Assembly (NCBI RefSeq): GCF_001039355.2
Contig: NW_019774303.1
Location: 332,131-396,130, forward strand
Length of the DNA stretch: 64,000 bases
Direction of reading: 5' to 3'
DNA from: Lingula anatina
Taxonomy: Eukaryota; Brachiopoda; Lingulata; Lingulida; Lingulidae
Shown: piece after piece, positions 36,761 to 49,839 of the stretch
How the letters are laid out: every line of letters starts with the position of its first letter
How positions within the stretch are numbered: position 1 is the stretch's first letter
Position numbers and translations under genes: made by a program
The notes under the pieces: generated by a model
The model's database searches: none
Told to the model about the DNA's origin: nothing
The model's input: only the letters and a program-made list of their open reading frames with translations

Positions 36761-38483
36761 TTTAGGTCATATACTGAGACGCAAACTCCTAATGTAAACT
36801 TTATTGGTGTATCATTTATCTAGATCTATTGTTGATCTTGGTCAATCGAACGATTTATTATTGTAATATGGAATGGGCCTTACTGGGGACTAGATTCCCT
36901 CGTAGGAAATCCTATTGTATATTCCAAAGTGTTTGTCATTAACATTTTGCTGCTTTTAAGTATTAAAATGGCCCATACTTAGCCAGGCTTGTACCGGTAT
37001 GTCCTTAATTGTTAGCATACAGCGTGACAAAACATTTCTCATTGCCACTTATGTACAAAAAGTTGGGAATACATTTTCATTAATGCATTTTAACCATTCC
37101 TCTCAAATGTGTATTTGTTACAACAGAACTTGAAGTGTGGCTCATCTACTTACACTTTACACAATGGTCATACACTCTTTTCAAGTTGTATATGTTTTTA
37201 AATACTCGTAGCTGCCATAGCGCTCTCTGTCAATAATCAAGTTGGAAGCACTAGCTCTAAGTCTGGCAATTGCAGATGTTAGAAAGAAGCCAGATATCTC
37301 TTTCAATCAAATGTCTTATGTCTTTACTATTACAAAATTTGATTGGCTTATACATGTAAGTGCGTATCTTTTACTGAGCCAGTAGGTCGGCCTGTCATTT
37401 AGCACTAAATTCCTATCTTAGTTTTTTTTTCTCAAAGGTGTTAACAAGACCTAGCAGTTGCGCTGGCTTTGTTATGTAACTCCAGAAAAAATGTGTGAGA
37501 CCAATTTTGGAAATGTCTCTAGTGAGACTACTTTTGGAAATAGGCATGATTACTTCATAAGGCTATAACATGAAAATTATCTTATTCCATAGGTTAACAA
37601 TTTCAGTCTGTATTTAAGCATGGAATAATAGACTTCCAGCTCCCCCAGCACTGGTTTTAGAATGTAACCCTAAAACATACCCTTAGAATGTACCCTACAG
37701 GTCTTAGAATGGACCCCTAAAATTTCTTTGCTAAATTGTACGTGGAGCTTTTTAGTAAGGATTTTTCTACGCAACTGCATAGCATGAGGATTTATCATGG
37801 CCTCAGTGATTTTTTTCTTTAACACTCGACATATGTTATACATAAGTGAACGTTGAGATCCCGAGTGCTACTATATGGGGTGCTATATCACTCACTCCTT
37901 TCGCCATTTCGCATTTCACCTTACTCTAATCATGAACTTCAAATGTGCGTATCTAAATCAAAGGGAATGTTTCGTTCCAGACTGACACATCCCCCCAAAT
38001 CCTACTGTAGTATCACCCCGACCTTCTTCTTTTTTACCATTGTTTGTATCGATTTCCAATGTAATATGATATTATACGGAAAAAAACATTTGCTTGTTTA
38101 ATATCCGACCCATTCATGTGGGACTGTAAAAGAAACATCGTTTTATTCCAAACCGGAATAGCACTCAGTTCATCCTGTCTGGATATCCTGCACGTTTTAT
38201 TTAAAGATTGCTAAATAAAGCGGGGTTTTATCTGAAATGGCATAATCCCCAGTTTATTTAGTTCCACTTTCTGTATAGCTATACATGTATCATATATCAA
38301 ACATTCAAAAACAGACCTTTCAAAATACGTCTACATGCACTTGACTCGTCGTCCACTTCCGTATAAGTATAGGAATTACACAGTGTTCAATATCAACACT
38401 GCAGATAATTATATACAACTTTGGGGAGGGCATTTTTTAAATGATAAGAACTTCCATCGCCCAAACTACATCTTCATTTTTTT

Positions 38484-39515
38484 ATTAGTTAGCCATTGTA
38501 TCCCGTGGTTTTACGCTTAAACTGCAAACATATATCAAGGTTAATTTTTTTCAAGCAACATATGGCTGATTCATGTGTATCCAGGGTGGTGTTTATGAAT
38601 CTCGACCTGATAATTTAATCTTAGTAATTTTCTTTTTGCTTCACGTCGCCATTTTTGATTATCAAATTGGCAAGGAAAAGACTTACAGTTTCCACTTAAA
38701 TAAAAATATGGAGAGACCTTAAAAATCGACTTTTTCATCTATTCAATTGTAAGATCGAGACGTTGCTGTGGTGGGCGGAATTTGTGTCCCATGAACAGTC
38801 CTGTTTTTATAGATAGCTTTCTTCTGAAAGTCATTTAATCGTTGTTTCCATTTCATCTTTATAATATCGCAATATTGTCGAACTTGATTGCCACGGAGAC
38901 CAATGTATCTGTTTCTTAGACTATAGTATACTAATGGCTTTATGGTGTATTGCGATTTTATTGAATCTGTTCACAAAAAAAACTTTTATAATGGTTGTCT
39001 ATCGTGGATTATAGTCGTCATTTAGATTCACTAAACGATTGTCCGTGGCCAGCAGGAAACCCAACCATTCCCTCCCTGCGCATTTAGTGTTATATATTGT
39101 GTAGCATGTCAGAACAACCTTGAGTTCATCGACCGATCCCGCTAACCTTCACTCCCTCATTAAAAGGGTAATTTGTTGGACGACAGTGAAAAATCTGCAA
39201 GAAGATCTCCCTATCGGAAAGGAATACAGAGCAGGCAAGCTCGTGAATCATAAAAAAATACAATAAACACCGTAAGTCATCAGATTCCAGGTATAAAACC
39301 AAGCCTATATATATATATATAGTCAATACCAATATCTGTTTATTGTTGTGACAGGTTTCCGCGTAAAATTGCAGTAGATGAGCAAAACAGCACATTTTGT
39401 CGCAATCATTTAAGTTTTACTCAGCTTATGACGACTTATGATGGTGAATGCCAGATAATGAGATTGACTCATTTTTTTAATCAAGTTGAAACAGTGCAGA
39501 TTTTTTTAGATAAAA
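38484..39515. other. Unique DNA right of block D
   Basis: No exon recognised. A short TA run lies at 39306-39321. Confidence 0.4.
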
Positions 39516-39598
39516 ATGGGTTTAATACAAATCCCAGCGCCTCTACATTTCAATCCATCACACCTAATTTGTTTCTACAACTATCCCTGCTATATGTG
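39516..39598 (+). CDS. Candidate alternative first exon 1
   Basis: ATG, 27 codons, then a phase-2 end (TG) at a GTAAGA donor. N-terminus MGLIQIPAPL, C-terminal part rich in aromatic residues and Cys. A longer ORF overlaps in another frame, for which the same donor would be phase 0. Unrecognised; supported only by donor quality and by sharing phase with the other candidates. Confidence 0.25.
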
Positions 39599-41890
39599 GT
39601 AAGAACGTTTCTCTGGTACATAGAATCTTGGCAGAGGGACAAATCAAAGATAACTTCAATCTGTCCTAGAACATATTTTGACAGGACAGATGGCGACAAC
39701 TCCTGCGGCCAAGAGTTACTGCTTCACCGGTTACTACTGCTGCCATTGCTTAACGTTCTACAATGGTAGAAGAGATAATACCAGACAGCATCGTTTGAGA
39801 GAACATACAGATAAAAATTGCGGGGGCACACTCAGATAACAATACTACGGTAGGAATTAGGCGATGGAAAGACAAGATGCAGTGCTGCTTATTTCCACAT
39901 AAATCAAGATAATTAGACGTGGCGTTTATCACGTGGGCATAATGAAAATGTTATATTCTCTATCTTCAGCTTGGCCCTATGCACTATTTAGTTTATGACA
40001 TGGAAATAGAAATCACAATGGCAGTCTTCACCAATAGCCATGTGTGTCAAATATACGAAATCTCAAATTCAATATCGTACATTCAATTAATTGGAATAAA
40101 ATTGAATTTTTTTAAAGATTCCTCTGTCCGTCTGTTCTATGCAGAAAACAATGTCATCACTTTGGTTAACGTTATGGCTTAACTCAGTATGGCCTTACGA
40201 TGGTTAAACTGAAATCATGTTTGAAGTTCCTTTCATTACAGCACTTTATCAAATAATAATGATTATAGTATTTATAATTCAAAAATAGAAAGAAAGTAAA
40301 AGAAAGTAAGAGAATCGAGAAGTTGACGTTAATTGATTCTTTTGTAGGCCTACTGTACATATCCTGCTAAACATTTAAAAAATTGATCTGATCAGCTTCT
40401 TTAAACTAAGACACCTTAGGGCCTCCAATGCAACTCGATGGCTATCATTATTTGCGACGATAGCGTTACGATAGCTGACGGAAAAGAGATATAAATCAGA
40501 GGCGAGAGATATCAATAATACCCATCGTGTTTTTGTAACCATTGTTTTTTCCGCAAATGCCCCTCATAATGGTAGTCAATGAGAACGTCACATCTGTCAA
40601 AATATTGAAAAGAAAGGCTTTATTTCTTTTGTTAGTTGCCGTTTCTTGGCAGTGGAGATCGACAGCGAAACAAAAACGTGAAGACCGTGCCTTATTGACT
40701 CAATGGTCGATAGATATATATGCATTGCTTGTACAATAAAGGGAGATTTCTGACAACAATGATTTACATTTTTGTTTTGCATACTGAAACCCGGGTTTTA
40801 TTTACCCGGCACTGCCCATATATACCCTAAGGTGTCTGACCAAGATGCCTCACTTAAGAAGGTCACGTACTTTCAGTGTTCGATAAGCAGAAAAGAAATT
40901 CAAGAACCTCCTAACTATACTTTCACTTGATATATGTAATAATTGAAGGAAGACAGAGGCTTATCACAATGAGTTGCAATGAATATTCAACACATCAGTT
41001 TGTGAGGACACATCAAAAGAAATGTCTTTCCGGCAAACGCGGTGTGGCTGAGAAGTCAGTGTAAAGTGTCGTGTAACAGTGTCTCGAGGGTAGCTGAGCC
41101 GTAATCCAATATAGTAGTACTTGTTACATTTGAATTTGTACCTCGATTGGATGGGGGGGGGGGCAAAAAAGATTGGAATGAAAATAATATTTTCTGATAA
41201 ATGCAGTATATGAATTCAATAAATGCAGTATATGCAACCACATTGTGGCAATTCTAAAACGTCAGTGCCTCGCGCCTCATAAGAAGCGTTCGAGTCTTTA
41301 TACATGTATACTTGGCATATAGTTAGAAGTTCAAATTATGAAAATGCGTGGCTATATAAAAAAAATCTGTGATAGACAGATGGTTGAAGTCATTATTGTT
41401 GACACCTTTTTTTGATTGTGTCAGCCTAAATTGAAGCGTAAATTGTACTTTCAATATTGGCTGCCACATAATTCCGTGATTTGATTTTATGACAAAACAG
41501 TAAATTACAGCTGGGAACGTGTAAAAAACCTCGGTCACCATGCAGCATGTTGTCAGTTTATTTATAAAAAATAGAGTATACATCATGGTGGCGGACAGTC
41601 GCTTTCGTGAAAGGTTGGCAAAGCAAGCAAATTGGTATTGGCTCCCTTCCACTTCGTGGCTCTCGTCGACCTTCAAAGTTATTAATGTGGTTGCCTGGCA
41701 GATTTTCCACAAGAAAAAATTTCCCCTACTTCCCAAATTTCTTATGACAACAAACTATGACACATCGAAAATTCCCAAGGAAAAGTATTTTATCATATTT
41801 ATGTTCATAAATTCATGGTCTACAATTGTACAAATTTTTCAATAAGAATCAGTAAATGAGAGAAGAGTTTCATTAGCTCTGTATGTATCA
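39599..41890. other. Stretch with no confident gene
   Basis: A 49-residue ORF from ATG 39688 and a 101-residue ORF at 41540-41845 are open but show no motif or fitting donor. A G run lies at 41153-41162. Confidence 0.3.
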
Positions 41891-42116
41891 ATTTAAATTA
41901 TTGTTTTTCTTTTTATCAAGAGCTTATAAAATATGTAGGTTTTACCTCCAATATTTCTGTGACTGATTAGGGGCAATTGACCTGGATTTTCATTCCAGGT
42001 GAAATAACCCTAGTCATTTACTCCCTGATGATGGTAACTGACAGTCACAGAAATATTGGAGGTAAAACCTACATATTTCATAAGCTCTTGATAAAAAGAA
42101 AAACAATAATTTAAAT
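41891..42116. mobile_element. 226-bp foldback element with 75-bp inverted arms
   Basis: Arms 41891-41965 and 42042-42116 are reverse complements with one mismatch; the loop is 76 bp. The words AGAATCAGTAAA occur about 35 bp before the left arm (41845) and directly after the right arm (42117), hinting at a wider unit or repeated target. No ORF, so a foldback MITE is the best reading. Confidence 0.8.
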
Positions 42117-43533
42117 AGAATCAGTAAAGTTTACGTCTTGGGCAAAAGGCCTAGTGCTCTAACCTATAACTCTCCGAGACACTTATGTAAAAACTGAATT
42201 GTATAATACAGCCCGTCAGTCTGTCTGTCTACCTGAAAGACTTTTTTTGGCGTGGTAATTGACCACATCAGTAGTTTTTACATACCCGATAGCAAGATCA
42301 AAGGCAGATTTAAGCATTTTACCCTGACTGAGATTTTGAAGCATTTCCCTGTTTTGTGGTCATTTTTTTCATCTTATAGAATCATGCCATTGTTTAAGGC
42401 GTTCTAAATTTATAACAAACATTTGACCATAATTCACACGGGGATAAACCCAAAGCTTCAGCTATAATCCTTTGGTAAATTAGCATGAATTTGTGAGGCA
42501 TAACCTCATTACGCAGGGCATCTGCCAAGATCAGGCTATGTAGCAGATATGCACACGTACGGACATTCCATTTTTATCAAATCAATACTTACATCCCTAT
42601 TTTACTCTTTCTCTTGTACGGAATGCTTTAAGGGAATGCTTCTCCAGCAATGGCTCACATCGCCCATTACAAAATAACGTTTTAAAATATATATAATCAC
42701 CTCTCAACCAGTATATACCAGTACGTTACAGTAATCAACGTTATCTTACAGAATTTGATATTTTAATTAATATCTCAAGAAAAGGCGCACATGAGCGGAG
42801 ATAGTTAAGACAGTTTATAGTTGATTTGAAATTAAATTACCATAATTGAGACCAAGTTCATTGCGTACACCTTTTATGTATGTACATTCCCCGCAAGAAC
42901 GCATTATTAACATGCTACTCTTACGACAGCCGTCTTCGGATGTCTGTCCATTAAAATGGTGAAACTCATTTGCATAAATGATCGAAGAGGCGTTATTTGC
43001 GTAACCGCTCACTCTCGAATCCTGACTTCTTGGAATCTTAACATACAGTATCTCATGGGAGACAGGAAGCATAATTCAGATGATGAATTAAATACGAGAT
43101 CCTCTTGTCATATGTTGAAGCGTTAAAGACATGCATGTATCTCGTTAGTTGTAAATGTAAGCGGTTTTGTTCTCGTGGTCGATCTCTTCGTTGCGCAATA
43201 ACCATCAGATACATGTCTGTGTGTATGTGTGTCCATGTGTGTATGTTTTACATCCAAGGACGGTCACTTCAAAGGAATCGACTGACTGCAAGTAGCTGGT
43301 CTGTGAAAGGACAAGTCTTAATGATAAGGAAGCACGCACCACATATCATATAAATTAATTATACGGATGGTCATTTCGTCGCATTTATAAAGGAAGCAAT
43401 TTGGCTGCGTGGACACTGAGATATTCAAAGGAAATGATAGCTAGAACGGAATAAGATAACGAAATTATACTTCATGGGCACAGGTGATGTAAATAGATTT
43501 TTTTACATCTAACTTAATCGAAACAGACCTTAC
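42117..43533. other. Stretch with no gene identified
   Basis: A TGTGTA-type low-complexity patch lies at 43217-43250. Nothing else supported. Confidence 0.35.
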
Positions 43534-43702
43534 GTTTATTAATGTCTATATGTACATAGACGAGTAACAAGTATCTTTTCCAGGACAGATCTTCTTGACG
43601 ATATGAGGATCGACTTCCATCTGGCTTTAAACTACAACTATCATCGAGCTCGTTTAGTCCAGCTTCACAAACTAAAAACGCCCGGAAACTAACGTCAACC
43701 AC
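43534..43702 (-). CDS. Candidate internal exon, unassigned
   Basis: On the - strand an acceptor-like TTTCCTAACGCAG precedes 43702 and a GTAAGG donor follows 43534. The 169 nt between are open in one frame and begin VVDVSFRAFLVCEAGLNELD, with balanced composition. No family recognised and no partner exon found. May be chance. Confidence 0.18.
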
Positions 43703-43903
43703 CTGCGTTAGGAAATAGAAAGTGATTAAAACTGTATATCTAGCACATCAGTGTATACATATTTCTAATAGTGCTCTGAAAACGTTGAGACGAGCTGTGT
43801 GTCATTATCTTCGATGTGATACAATCCATAACAAGACGTTCAGATACACTGCAGTGGAATAAAGAGTTTGCATTGAGAATTTCTACATGCGCTTTCATTT
43901 ATC

Positions 43904-43983
43904 ATGGCATCACTTCTCTGGCGCAACCCCTCTGCTGCTAACTGTAATGTCAAGAAGAAAAAGAAGTATCAAGGCTATATTTG
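43904..43983 (+). CDS. Candidate alternative first exon 2
   Basis: ATCATGG context, 26 codons, phase-2 end (TG) at a strong GTGAGT donor. The peptide starts MASLLWRNPSAANC, then five lysines in a row. Unspliced it would stop one codon later, so it makes sense only as a spliced first exon. Family unknown. Confidence 0.38.
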
Positions 43984-44764
43984 GTGAGTTTAAACCTTTG
44001 ATAGTAACATATTATTAAAGTCTCAATACCATTAAAGTGAAATTGTGGTAAAGTATTCTAGTCTGCAAAAGAAAAGATACAATTCATTTCGGAATATCGG
44101 GTGGATGAATGAACTTACTAACTAGATGTCTATACTCAAGAGTTACCTATCACTTTAAATAAAATTTAACATTATACAGTTAAATGGTATGGTGAGTCTT
44201 TCAACAATTATTTTAATTGAGAGCTACAGGGATGCTACAAGAGTTATTGAATAAAATTAAGCAGTGCAAATAAAACCAACATGAATTAGAAAAATGTGAA
44301 ATTTCATTGAACTATGACTTTTGAGTTATTAAAAAGTTAAGTTCGTAATATATATAGGTATAAATAATCTTCCAACCGTGCAAAGAATAAAATATGCACT
44401 AGGCCCCAATTAATACCATTTACAAATAAGTGATATATTTAAATACCAGTTGAAGAAGAGCCTGGCGAAAATACGTATCAGAACTAAACTGCCTTAGTAA
44501 CAAATCCATTTCAAAATGATTGATATACTTGAAACACCTTTTGGATTAAAAAGTTATAATGTCCATTCAAATGAATTTTAAATCATTGATCAAACACATT
44601 CCTTTCTCTGAGAGAAACTGTGATGGCAGAGCTTTTGCTTGTATGGCGATAAGGCTTTTGTGATTCGTAAGAGAAATGAAGACCAATGCCCGCTGACAAC
44701 CAGCCAGTAGTGTACGGTACCAATGACTAATAACAAACTAGATGTACATACAAGAGTGCTTTGT

Positions 44765-45021
44765 CAATGCCTGCAGACGGGCTTGATGTTGGAGTACGAT
44801 ACCTATGCCTGGTGACGAGTTTGCTGTTAGAGTACTGTACCAATGCCTGCTGAGGGGATTGCTGTTGGAGTACGGTACCTATACCTGCTGACGGGCTTGC
44901 TGTTAGAGTGAGGTATCAATGCCTGCAGACGGGTTTCATGTTGGAGTACGGTACTAATGCCTGACAACATACAATTGACATATTAGAGCGCTGTACCAAC
45001 GCCTGCGAACGGGCTTGATGA
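44765..45021. repeat. Minisatellite, unit about 39 bp
   Basis: About six degenerate units built on TGCCTGCNGACGGGCTTG followed by NTGTTGGAGTACGGTACC. More decayed units may start near 44687. Confidence 0.85.
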
Positions 45022-45555
45022 AAGAATGCTGATGCTATTCCTCCTGACCAAGACCCAGTTGACAGCCCGCAGCTGTGCAATGACTTATATTGCAAACAGT
45101 TTAAACATATTTTGCGGTTAGCCAGCAGAAGACGGGTCGTGTGAGTGGTATTACATAAAGGCTCGATCCTAGATGAAATCACTCAGAATTGCAGTGCAAA
45201 AGGAAATTAAAGCTCATTCTGTTGACTCTAGATAATACGTTATTTGCCAGTGGTAGAAATACATACTGGGTGAACATAGACGTTGTAGTATAGGATTTTG
45301 TTTTGGAGATGGTTTTGGGAAAAGTGTACATTTGTCTCTTTCGTTCACTTTCACTATCATGGATGCAATTTGACTGGATTAGTATAAGTATTCAGATTGA
45401 TGCGAATCAGACAACTTGAAAGAACCAGTGAACGGATACCAATGTCTGGAATTAAGATACAGTAAACTATGAGTTCAAATCTAATGAGTGGATGTTATGT
45501 TGTATTTTTTGTTTGAATATACATCAAAAGTCAACGTTAATAATCAGTGGGACAA

Positions 45556-45635
45556 ATGGCAGGAAAATCACTACTTTCTGAGCAGGTGATGAAACGCGTA
45601 AAGTACAAGAAACACCACATGAGTCGTATAAGCAG
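45556..45635 (+). CDS. Candidate alternative first exon 3
   Basis: ATGG context, 26 codons, phase-2 end (AG) at a strong GTGAGT donor. Starts MAGKSLLSEQ, then a basic stretch RVKYKKHH. Same length and same donor word as the candidate at 43904 but unrelated sequence. Confidence 0.38.
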
Positions 45636-46142
45636 GTGAGTTCCGATGAAATCAAATGCGTTTATAAGCTGGTTTCTACCAGGGTGCAATCCAATGATTA
45701 CGAAGCAAATGTCCCATACAACTTAGTATAGTTGCATGTATGTATTTCATTCTAATCTGAAAAAAAAACTATGTGGATTGAGTGCCAATTTAGTTAAATG
45801 GTATCAATACAGGGCTGCCAACAGAAAAAAACTACTAGCTGTTCATTTTTGCCAAGGGTTAAGGTTGACTTTCGTTTGCCAAAATAACAAATGCACAGGG
45901 CGATGCCACGTATTCACATACATCACATGGTTTTCACTGACGGACAGCTCGATCCTTAAAGACCAGAATGCATTTAATAACATTTGCACACACATTTTAA
46001 CCAACTTTGGAGCATCTGCAACCACCTGTTGCCGGTAAAAGCAGTGGTTTCGACGGTCGCAATAGGTTCGGATAGGCTGTAGCCTACCTCTCCAAAGACC
46101 ATGTAAATGTGTTTACTGACAGCTCAATTCCAACCATATATA

Positions 46143-47527
46143 CACACACTGGACAAAAGAAGTGTCACCCCTACTGAGCCAATACTATGGGGGAGATAAA
46201 TGACTGTGGAATGATATGCTCCTAGTATCATTTTATTAACATCAAATTTCACAAAAAAATCACAAAATGAGAACAAAATATACATTCTACCAAAATATGC
46301 AGTTTCAAGTCCAAAATTAGTACTTAGTGGCATAGCCACATGACCTAATAATAGGTGCCAGTCTACGAAGCAAGGATTCATATAATTGTCTGATGGGTTC
46401 AGGGCTTATGCTGGCCCAAGCATGAAACACTGAATATAACAGAGTTTCTCTGCTGGTTAGACGGGCATTTGTAAAAAGTTTTGACATATAAATCCACACA
46501 TTTTCTATTATGTTTGCATCCGGACTCTGGGCAGGCCACATCACCCTGCGAATGTCCTGTTGGTCAAACCAATCATCAACTGCTCTGGGCCTGTGACAAG
46601 GAGCATTGTCATCCTGGTGAACAGATGGATAATTCCTGTCACCAAACATGTTAGCAATAGATGGTAGCAAGCCTGACTCTAAAACATCGATATATTTCTA
46701 GCGATTCATGTTTCCATTAACCACTATCAATTCGCCCAAGCCATGGTTGCTGATGCAGCCCCACACCATGATGAATATGCTGCTCCGGGTTCGAAAATTC
46801 AGTGCATGTGGTGCAAATGCTTTACCAGCAGTTTGCCAGCATAGTACCTCTGTCATCTGAGGTCAGACCAAAGCGACACTCATCAGAAAAACTATATAGG
46901 ACCAATTGTCACGGACTGTCCAGTTCCAGATCCTGTTGACCCTAGTTTACTCTACGTTGCCTGTTTTGTAACGATATAAGAGGTTTCAGTCTTGCTACCC
47001 TGCTGTACACTCTCTGAGCATGTAACCGACGCCTAGTAATTTTCACAGGCACATTCTTATGTGTGAAATTGTTCCACTGTGTTGTCAACTAACAAGCAGT
47101 GTCGAACTTTGACAACCTGGACATCAAAATTAGTCGTCGGTCCTTACGGCCAGTATTTTTTCTTGGACGACCCATCAGAGGCAATATGTCACTTGATCCA
47201 GTGTTTCTATGCCGAGACCAGACCCCCTGCACGGTTCTGACTGAACAATTCAATTGTATCGATATTCTGACATTGCTTATATTCCGCCTCTTCAGGTTAA
47301 TAACTTGCACCTATAACCGTTAGATAATTGCCTGTATCTTGCCATATTGGAGTAAGACAGGAATAAAATTTGCTGTACATGTACAAGACCAACAATACAA
47401 TTCCATGGTATAGCGGTTTTATACTCATTAGTCACATTATAAGTAGACCAGGCATTATAAGTACCCAAGATCTGCCTACTTTTATTACTCTGAGTTAGGG
47501 GGTGACACTTCTTTTGTCCAGTGTGTG
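46143..47527 (-). mobile_element. Near-complete Tc1/mariner element, 1385 bp
   Basis: Terminal inverted repeats of about 29 bp start CACACACTGGACAAAAGAAG at 46143 and, inverted, at 47527. Each is flanked by TA (46141-46142 and 47528-47529), the target duplication of this superfamily. The length is typical, and a broken transposase fills it on the - strand. Confidence 0.92.
46317..47313 (-). pseudogene. Tc1/mariner transposase, DD34E, inactivated
   Basis: Cut-and-paste transposase. The N-terminal helix-turn-helix half is at 47310-47089 (SVRTVQGVWSRHRNTGS, then GRPRK). The first catalytic Asp is in SDECRFGL near 46880, followed by IFIMVWGCISNHGLGELIV. The second Asp is in HQDDNAPCHR and the third acid in SPDANIIENVW, with 34 residues between Asp and Glu. 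The C-terminal 117 residues are open. Lesions: in-frame stops near 47090, 46945 and 46910, a frameshift near 46845 and a TAG at 46698-46700 (NR-stop-KY). Few lesions and intact terminal repeats suggest it died fairly recently. Confidence 0.88.
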
Positions 47528-47529
47528 TA

Positions 47530-49839
47530 CATGTATATTGTTAATCATTACGATCAAACGTACAGACGCTAACTGTTGACCGTGTCCAAGCTAATATTGA
47601 CTGGCCTTATCAAAGACAGCTGCTGTTACATTAGCAGACACCATTGCCACTCAGAGAGAATCTCAAAATAACGACAATAACCAGAATTGATGACCGTTAA
47701 GTACTTACATGTACATCTGCGCCGCTTTTCCATTTACTTTCAAACAAGCCAGTACAATGATCAGGTTGTGATATCGTATTAGAGCAATACCCCACGCTCT
47801 AACATATCATTGAAAATGACAGTTTAGTTCTGTAGGATATAGCCTGTTATGGAATAGTATGGAAAAAGTCGCTTCGGTAGTGAGCTTTCGTCATCTAACG
47901 CTTTTACCCTCTACTCCAAATTGTCCCCTGACTATGTGTCCTTTAACTCTATGGTTCATAATATGAAATTTATTCGACTGTTTTCTTATCTCAGCACACC
48001 TCCCCACTGAAAAATGGAACCCTTTTCTATTTTTATTTATTTATTTATTTATTTTTTGTTTTGTTTTAAACAAGTTAATATATCCAAACATGATAGTACA
48101 AGAGAGGAATCATGAGAGCTGTGCTCAATGTAAAGAGTTGCCTACATATATTAATAAAGGATAGTTCAGCTTCATTCGGGCCATTATGAAGTCAGTCTGA
48201 TGAGCGAATCAGCACCTGAGCGAAGACGTTCCCTGTTTGGCGTTATAATCAATACATGTGTCAGATTATGTGATGGAGAAAATGACAGACAGGTTGATTT
48301 ATTGTCCACTTGGACTATTGATTAAGCTGAAGCTTATCAGATACAAGGTGTCTATTAGTTTATGCATGATACGAGAGCTTATAGTGAGCATCCAATCAAA
48401 GTATTTTACAATATTGAATTTTTCCATGAATATCATGACATATTTGTAAAACGGAGATAAAACCACTCTCTTCAAAGAAACTAAAGCCTGTTGTATTGCA
48501 TTTTTGGGTGATCTTCACTTTTCTTCGGTGAATTTCGGCTATGTTGCGAGTCCTGTGTTGTATTGAAACTTGTTTTAAGTGTCTGAAGATATTGGTATTT
48601 CCGAAGATACGGGGAAACATATTATATGTGAACCTTTTATAATGTATGTACATCTATTAAACTAACAAACAAACATTTGTTACCCGAAATGAAAACGCAG
48701 ATGTAGGTAACCGGACAGTCATAGCTGGGCAGGTTATGTTACGAACAGTCATAACTAGATTGGCTAGTCATAGGTGGGTAGGTGAACTCACGGCCAGTAA
48801 TAAGTGGGTGGGTGCAGTTACGGACAGTCATAACTAGATAGGTTAGTCATAGGTGGGTAGGTGAAGTTACGGCCAGTACCGGGTAATAAGTGGGTGGGTG
48901 CAGTTACGGACAGTCATAACTGGATAGATTTGATTAACGGGTGGTTATAGCTGGATGGGTTCCGTGGGTGAAGTACCTTAAAGATGTTAAAATATACTGT
49001 ATCTGGTATGGTATTGAAAAAAACGATCAATGGTGAGCAAACGAATTCTATCTTAGTAAATGTTCCCTTTCCCCTGAACAGGTCACTGATCAAATAGCTC
49101 CAACTGGCCAAAACAGGCAGGGTCGAAAAAGGCCTGCTTTGTCTACATCGATAAAATGTAACTACTCCCTTCAATGTGAATAATGAATGACACCCCGCGC
49201 AGACAAGAAGCTCAGTGAATGAGGCCATTAATTAATTACGCCATTCTTTGAAAAGACATGCGCTCTACTGTTACAAGACATGGGTCTAGCAATAGAGCTG
49301 ATGGAAGAAAAAAGGTTTGAAAAACTTTTCAGTAGATTGTCTTTTAAATGTCAATAGTTATTGCAGCTCATCTATGGATTTCTTTTTTTTTTAGTCAGAA
49401 GTATCCGATATTCTGGTTACGACGTGCGATATTAATAAGACGCCGAAAAAAAAATGCTGCGCTACGCCTGTCACGAGTTCCAATGATGCTTTTACCAAAA
49501 GCACATTTTAGATGGTGCCTAAACAAGAAACGTTCAATACAATAAGGGGTCGACAACCGTGGACTTGACTGCTCATGATTGATAATTTTAAGGAACAGGG
49601 GTTTCTCTGCTAGTTTCAACTTAATACGATGCCATCTTGCCTTGACCTTTTTAATATGAACGCATCAAAAAATCCGAAACAATATGACCCGAGCATGTTA
49701 CCATGGCAATCAATCTGCTCCAAGCATGTTACCAATGGTCATTGAAACATAATCAATCACGTGCTCTTTGACTGTAACCTTGGTTATTAAACTGTTTCTA
49801 GTCAGCTGCCAGTAATTATTTGTCAGTATATAGTAAATC
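47530..49839. other. Stretch with no confident gene
   Basis: Contains an ATTT low-complexity tract (48030-48058) and a minisatellite (48711-48970). Short ORFs only. Confidence 0.35.
48711..48970. repeat. Minisatellite, unit about 79-86 bp
   Basis: Units restart at CAGTCATAAC at 48746, 48825 and 48911. Each includes AGTCATAGGTGGGTAGGTGAA and TAAGTGGGTGGGTGCAGTTA. Confidence 0.85.

Larger units (their letters stand above)
35141..38483. repeat. Block D of duplicated pair C/D
   Basis: Aligns with 32430-35138, with an extra 856 bp at 35905-36760 and without C's 180-bp segment. Continues into unique sequence on the right. Confidence 0.9.

Noticed and set aside
39428-39769. 113-residue + strand ORF
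   Set aside because: No motif. The donor inside it fits better with a shorter reading in another frame, and the ORF extends past it without coding character.
44184-44191. Two-codon ATG segment before GTGAGT, also phase 2
   Set aside because: Too short to distinguish from chance, although it fits the first-exon pattern.
45736-46034. 99-codon ORF ending in phase 2 at GTAAAA
   Set aside because: Phase fits the array, but the peptide is much longer than the others, the donor is weak and no motif is seen.
47099-47323. + strand ORF of 74 residues
   Set aside because: Shadow of the transposase helix-turn-helix region on the opposite strand.
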